Shown piece by piece: positions 59,394 through 64,000 of a stretch of 64,000 nt of DNA. The DNA is from Welwitschia mirabilis. Lineage: Eukaryota; Gnetophyta; Gnetopsida; Welwitschiales. Every line of letters begins with the position of its first letter. Within the stretch, counting starts at the first letter, position 1. The stretch spans positions 243,319,108 through 243,383,107 of the forward strand of contig JBOZIK010000001.1 in NCBI GenBank assembly GCA_051453625.1, in the 5' to 3' direction. The notes below the pieces were generated by a model, which did not search any database, was not told the origin of the DNA, and was given only the letters and a program-made list of their open reading frames with translations. The position numbers were made by a program, and so were the translations under genes.

Positions 59394-60099
59394 NNNNNNN
59401 NNNNNNNNNNNNNNNNNNNNNNNNNNNNNNNNNNNNNNNNNNNNNNNNNNNNNNNNNNNNNNNNNNNNNNNNNNNNNNNNNNNNNNNNNNNNNNNNNNNN
59501 NNNNNNNNNNNNNNNNNNNNNNNNNNNNNNNNNNNNNNNNNNNNNNNNNNNNNNNNNNNNNNNNNNNNNNNNNNNNNNNNNNNNNNNNNNNNNNNNNNNN
59601 NNNNNNNNNNNNNNNNNNNNNNNNNNNNNNNNNNNNNNNNNNNNNNNNNNNNNNNNNNNNNNNNNNNNNNNNNNNNNNNNNNNNNNNNNNNNNNNNNNNN
59701 NNNNNNNNNNNNNNNNNNNNNNNNNNNNNNNNNNNNNNNNNNNNNNNNNNNNNNNNNNNNNNNNNNNNNNNNNNNNNNNNNNNNNNNNNNNNNNNNNNNN
59801 NNNNNNNNNNNNNNNNNNNNNNNNNNNNNNNNNNNNNNNNNNNNNNNNNNNNNNNNNNNNNNNNNNNNNNNNNNNNNNNNNNNNNNNNNNNNNNNNNNNN
59901 NNNNNNNNNNNNNNNNNNNNNNNNNNNNNNNNNNNNNNNNNNNNNNNNNNNNNNNNNNNNNNNNNNNNNNNNNNNNNNNNNNNNNNNNNNNNNNNNNNNN
60001 NNNNNNNNNNNNNNNNNNNNNNNNNNNNNNNNNNNNNNNNNNNNNNNNNNNNNNNNNNNNNNNNNNNNNNNNNNNNNNNNNNAGGTCTTGGGATTAAGA

Positions 60100-61258
60100 T
60101 TATTTATGTAGATTTATGCAGTAAATATAGATGAAAATGTGGAATAATGTGTGTTATTGTAACCTTAATCTTACAAAACTTATCATAATATATTTTGTTC
60201 AAGGGGAGGCCTTGAAGCATCTAATTAGTTTTAAAGTATTAACTTTATTTAAATTTTAGATCATTAAAAATGACATTCTTGTATGAACTAATGCTTCTAC
60301 AAGGCTTGTCAATATTAGATTTTAGAACAACAAAGTGTTTTATTAATTTACCTAGCTAATTATGTACATAAAATACAAGATTAAGGGGTTTGGTAACATA
60401 AAAATAGTAGTAAATAATGCTGCATAGCACTTATTTCTAAGCACTATTATATCCTTATACCTATCTAGCAATAGATAGGGGAGCAAGGTAAGATAAATAT
60501 TACTTTTTAAAGTAATATATTAATTCACAATATTTTTTAGCATGCAAACAAAGTAAAATAGCATTCTGATAGATAACTTTTTAATTATGTAACATGTAAT
60601 AAATGCTAGAATAAAATCATAATATAAACATATTCTTTTCAGAAATATAATGCTTATACTATGATGAATAAACTAATTACAAACAGTGTTTCATTTGTAG
60701 GTCATAGCTAAAATGAAGAAGGGCACTCCAAAGTTGATCTAAAGGCTTATTACCATTCCTTGATGTATAGCAAAGTGTACCAAGAGATCCTACAAGAATA
60801 GCCCTAGGTTGTATTTATACTGATCTTTAGGTAGTTAAAGGAAGGATACTTATACAACAATGAATAATAGCTCCCCCTATATTAAATAAGTACATTGCCA
60901 CATGTTATGCATGAATTTATGATAGTTAGCATAGATTTTGCCTCCATTTTTCATGTGGCATTTGATTGTAATGAGATCACTTTCCTTCCTCATTGCCTTG
61001 TTTTTCTTCATTAATAGTTATTGTGACACCTATCATTATGCTCCATGGTATATAAACCTACAAAACAATAATACTATTTTCATTAAGCACTAAGTTATGC
61101 AATATATTCAATATGTAATCGTAAATTATAATTCTAAAATAATGCCTAAATATAAAAGACAACTCTATTATTTATGTAAACTAGATATTAATTCTATGTT
61201 TCTAACATCTAACTATGCATAAAATATATTATTTATAATATAAATTTTTGTCTTATCA
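60100..61258 (-). repeat. Putative LTR of a Ty3-type element, minus strand
   Basis: A polypurine tract at 61261-61290 points leftwards into TGATAAGAC at 61258, and a TATA box lies about 440 bases further in. No second LTR copy is available and the left end is not fixed; a gap lies at 59394-60082. Confidence 0.4.
60811..60820 (-). promoter_or_regulatory. TATA box in the putative minus LTR
   Basis: The minus strand reads GTATAAATAC, followed downstream by a short leader. Its place in the middle of the proposed LTR is typical. Confidence 0.45.
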
Positions 61259-61260
61259 TT

Positions 61261-61290
61261 TTCCCCAAACCCAAACTTTGCTAGTCCCTG
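61261..61290 (-). other. Polypurine tract resembling the Tat/Ogre/Retand group
   Basis: On the minus strand the stretch contains GACTAGCAAAG followed by TTTGGGTTTGGGGAA. Tat-group Ty3 elements commonly have a very similar 'CTAGCAAAGxxxAAGTTTGGGG' before the 3' LTR. No pol of this group is visible to the right, so only the end of the element would be left. Confidence 0.45.
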
Positions 61291-61599
61291 TAAATAATGA
61301 AATACTTAAAACATTTACCTTGAATGTAAATTGACTGTATCTTATTTCGTTAGATTTTAACTTGCACTATTGGCTTGATACCTATCTCATCATATTAATA
61401 GAATACTTTTGTTTGATAAATTTCAAATTTCAAGTCAAACATATCAAATCTAAAAATAATTCTCTGAGTGCATACAAGTATCTTTATGAATCAAAAGAAG
61501 CAAAATACTATGGTATTAGATGTTATTATTGTTTACCAATAATACTTATGCTTAAAAAGACATAGGCAACATACAAAAAAGGTAAGATCATAAAATGTG

Positions 61600-61909
61600 A
61601 GAAATAAAAATTTTCTTACTGACATTTACAAATAATAAAAATATGAATAAAAAAATATACTAGTAAATAACTTTTGAAACCAATTTTCTATCTTTCCTCT
61701 TCTTTCTAATTATTAAAATATTTTTATTATTTTTTAATTTTTTAAAAATTTAAAATATTTTCATTCACCTTTTTTTAATTTATTATTATTTTTACTTTTA
61801 TTTTTATATTTTTTATCTCTCTCTTTTTCTTTTGTTGCTTCTCTTTTTTAATTAATATTATTATTCTATTTAAAGAATAAAACTCTTTTATTAAATATAA
61901 AACTCACAG
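61600..61909. repeat. Low-complexity T/A and pyrimidine-rich stretch
   Basis: Long T-rich runs with CTCTCTC near 61815. It leads directly to the AG at 61911, so part of it could serve as an intron polypyrimidine tract. Confidence 0.5.
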
Positions 61910-61911
61910 AA

Positions 61912-62083
61912 AAGGCCTTCGAGTGGTCTTAAAAGTTCAAAGGGGCTTTGAATCTTTTAGAAGGGTCTTCAAAAAGATATGAAGGGAAACTGTGGAAAAA
62001 GGTTTTGTAGAGTGGAGACATGGGTGTGGATTAGCTGTAACACTAGGAGTGCTATGGATAGGAATTACAAGTTATGCACAACC
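61912..62083 (+). pseudogene. Possible broken host exon with a membrane segment
   Basis: After a pyrimidine-rich stretch and ACTCACAG, one frame runs about 57 codons with a single TGA. It starts KGLRVVLKVQRGFESFRRVF and later has EWRHGCGLAVTLGVLWIGIT, a plausible membrane segment. The TGA falls where CGA (Arg) would fit. A canonical donor, GAGTAAGTG, lies near 62119 but not in this frame. Base composition is clearly richer in G and C than the neighbours. I do not recognise the family. The opposite strand also has few stops, so the strand is uncertain. Confidence 0.3.
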
Positions 62084-62369
62084 GATGGATTTTGTGTAAA
62101 GTTTCAATGTGAAATTACAGAGTAAGTGTGGATTCCCGTCAATGGAGTCAAAAGGGGTTCTCAAGTAATAAAAGATAAAGATTTTAAATGGGATTCAGTA
62201 ATTTTAAAGGGTCTTTTAAAAGCTTTAAATTGTCTTTAGTTGCTTCTAGTATTCTTAACTCTTTCCAAGTATTTGTGCCTAAATATAATTTCTTACATGT
62301 TTATACATATGAGTTAAAATATTTCAAGTAGTTATTTATCAAGGAATACTTCAAAATAAAATTTACCTG

Positions 62370-62545
62370 AAATAATGAGTAGATGCAAAGCTCGATGGGT
62401 TTTCATAACTTGCTAAAGGTAATCTGCTCTTCGAGAACCATAGTTCTAAAAGAGGGTCTTCAAGCTTAAGTATCGTTGGCTCTTAAGAATTTCAACCTTG
62501 AAGGGCTGTAACAGCTCTTCAGAGATCTCTGCCTCCATCAATCTA
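62370..62545 (-). pseudogene. Possible broken host exon on the minus strand
   Basis: On the minus strand an ATG near 62541 starts MEAEISEELLQPFKVEILKS and continues with few stops through RRADYL and VMKTHRALHLL. It ends at a splice-donor-like TTCAG/GTAAAT near 62374. Two stops (TAG) are at positions where Gln would fit. No family is recognised. It may belong with the block at 61912-62083 if that one is really read on the minus strand. Confidence 0.3.
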
Positions 62546-62762
62546 TACTATTGGCCACTCTGTAAATAATGCTTCAATTTTATTATGCGCTTGACTCATA
62601 GATGACGGTGTTTGCAAACTGTTGGCATGTATGAAAGCAACGACCTGGCTGTGTTTTCTGTTGAACTATCTTGTTTTGCATAATTTGAAAGTAGCATTTC
62701 TTCATACATATCATCTTCTTTAGGATCTTCTAGCAATGAATCTACCTCTTACCACCCTCATG

Positions 62763-62951
62763 TGTTAAAAATATAAGTGGATGTTATCCCATAGTAGAAA
62801 ATATAAGTGGGTGATTTGTCCCACATTGATAAAAATAGAAGGCCTTAAACATAAATATAAAGCTTGTGAAACACTCCACATAATACCAATTGGTTTTGGA
62901 TTGAAACCTCACTTGCTTTATATGCTCCGAGGCCCATTATGAAATTTAACA
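62763..62951 (+). repeat. 5' LTR of the copia element at the window end
   Basis: A short LTR of 189 bases starting TGTTAAAAATATAAG and ending TTTAACA. It is followed without spacer by a tRNA-Met primer site, which fixes the right end. Within it, ATATAAGTGG occurs twice about 40 bases apart. The 3' LTR lies outside the window. Confidence 0.75.
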
Positions 62952-62966
62952 TGGTATTAGAGCGGG
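62952..62966 (+). other. Copia primer binding site, initiator tRNA-Met type
   Basis: TGGTATTAGAGCGGG differs from TGGTATCAGAGC by one C-to-T change. It is the best-preserved primer site in the window. Confidence 0.85.
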
Positions 62967-63058
62967 TTGCTCTTTGGGTCGTTCTCCTTATTGTAACCAT
63001 TTATGGCATAAACCCTTAGAGTTTTTCGAGCTTATTGGCTACCCAGAGCAGTGGAAGA

Positions 63059-63109
63059 ATGGCACCTTGCGAGATGGATAACAAGGCGAACAGCAAAGCC
63101 AAAGCGTAG
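63059..63109 (+). pseudogene. Start of copia gag, remainder deleted
   Basis: An ATG gives MAPCEMDNKANSKAKA followed by TAG. Protease begins only about 65 bases later, so nearly the whole gag, including its zinc knuckle, is missing. A normal copia gag needs roughly 250 to 400 codons. An internal deletion is the likely cause. Confidence 0.5.
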
Positions 63110-63164
63110 GAGGTTCCAGAGGAAATAAGAATCATGACTAGCAAAGTCGATCACATTTAATGCG

Positions 63165-63560
63165 TTTACATAGATTCTCGATAGTGGTGCATCCAATCAT
63201 ATGACAGGTGATATTGACTTATTATGAGATGTAACAGATGTCATGTCAATGCCAGCGATGTTATTGAATGGTACAAAAACAACTGTGACCAAGAAGGGTC
63301 GGGTTGTGTTAAATGAAAACATTATATTAGTTGATGTTTTTTTATGTCCCTAACCTGACTTGCAATTTAGTTTCCATACACCAATTGATTTCTGAGAATA
63401 ATTATCAAAGACTTTTCACTGATCGACTTTGTGCGATACAAGACCACACTTTGATGATACTGATTAAAACGGGTGAGCTTCATAAGGGGGGTCTACTATT
63501 TTCGATCGATGAAGTTACATATGGCATTGAAAATCGAGCATAGATACTCATCAGTTATTT
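63165..63560 (+). pseudogene. Copia aspartic protease
   Basis: ILDSGASNHMTG at 63174-63209 keeps the catalytic DSGAS box intact. The frame then has one TGA and a one-base shift at a run of eight T near 63336-63343. It continues as YVPNLTCNLVSIHQL and LCAIQDHTLM to 63543. Compared with all other elements here it is little decayed. Confidence 0.85.
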
Positions 63561-64000
63561 GGCACATATATATGTGGCACCAATCAAGTCAACATTTACG
63601 TTTTATTCCTACAGTTGGTAGTTTGAATTTCTCGGGTAATTTTGTTTGCAATTCTTGTTTTTGGGCCAAACAGATACGAGCTTCTTTTTCTTTGAATAAT
63701 AAACATGCAGAACAATGTTTTGATTTAATTCATGTTGATTTATGGAATGCCTATCGTCAGACTTCTAATTGTGGTGCATGATATTTTTTGACTATAATTG
63801 ATGATTGCAGTTGTTCTGTCTGGGTTTTCTTGTTAAAAGAAAAAAGCGAAACTCGTAGTCGTTTAATTAAATTTTGCAAGCTTCTTGAGACACAGTTTGG
63901 AAAAGTGGTTAAGAGAATAAGGAGTGATAATGATAAGGAATTTGACATGAAGGATTTTTATAAAAAAAAGGCCATTTTATATGAAACAAGTTGTATTGAC
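63500..64000 (+). pseudogene. Copia integrase, runs off the window
   Basis: The pre-integrase zinc finger keeps WH and SSQHLRFIPTVG, then CNSCFWAKQ with its Cys pair. The core begins with CFDLIHVDLWNAY (first catalytic Asp), then a TGA after CGA-like context, then YFLTIIDDCS, KEKSETRSRLIKF and IRSDNDKEFD, which holds the second Asp. The third acid lies outside. One frame covers 63473-63781 and continues after the stop to the window end. The element is broken (gag deletion, shifts) but recent. Confidence 0.9.

Overview
The window looks like heterochromatic DNA from a flowering plant. It is very AT-rich and CpG-poor, and it is almost entirely filled with degraded retrotransposons. No intact host gene was found. 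The plant assignment rests on the element families: Athila-type and Tekay/Del-type Ty3 elements, Ty1/copia elements with a tRNA-Met primer site, and plant L1-like LINEs. The species cannot be named from this sequence. Twelve runs of N interrupt it.

Layout. 1-3695: minus-strand Athila-like element cut by the window edge (gag-protease, primer site, 1.1 kb LTR). 4168-8580: plus-strand chromovirus pol of Tekay/Del type with a chromodomain remnant, then its 3' LTR from about 8669. 11970-18816: minus-strand non-autonomous (LARD-like) element with two LTRs, primer site and polypurine tract, but no pol. 18817-19710: plus-strand copia LTR, primer site and an unidentified reading frame. 20033-20345: a fold-back (MITE-like) hairpin abutting a plus-strand Athila-like element (20346-30807: gag, PR, RT, RNase H, IN, long post-pol region, 3' LTR). 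31018-31482: second copy of the copia LTR. 31790-34050 (+) and 34610-38700 (-): two copia elements of one family lying tail to tail. 41300-46750 (-) and 48540-53065 (+): two LINEs lying head to head. 53270-53440: possible tRNA-derived SINE. 54230-56300 (-): another copia pol. 58540-59393 (-): chromovirus integrase. About 60100-61290 (-): LTR with promoter and polypurine tract. 61910-62560: small island that resembles broken host exons. 62763-64000 (+): youngest-looking copia element, with gag deleted, running off the window.

How the parts relate. The Athila-like copies and the LARD-like element share LTR blocks, the polypurine tract, the tRNA-Asp-type primer site and at least 0.8 kb of post-pol sequence including a microsatellite in the same relative place. 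The LARD is therefore best read as a pol-less derivative that could have used Athila proteins. A near-palindromic motif (ancestral form probably GTCGTCCGGACGAC) recurs about a dozen times in the LTRs and the zones next to the primer site and polypurine tract of this group. It is the most unusual signal I found. Nearly all coding remnants carry stops at conserved Gln, Trp or Arg codons, and several have lost catalytic residues, as expected from long-term cytosine methylation and C-to-T decay. The last 2 kb are clearly less decayed.
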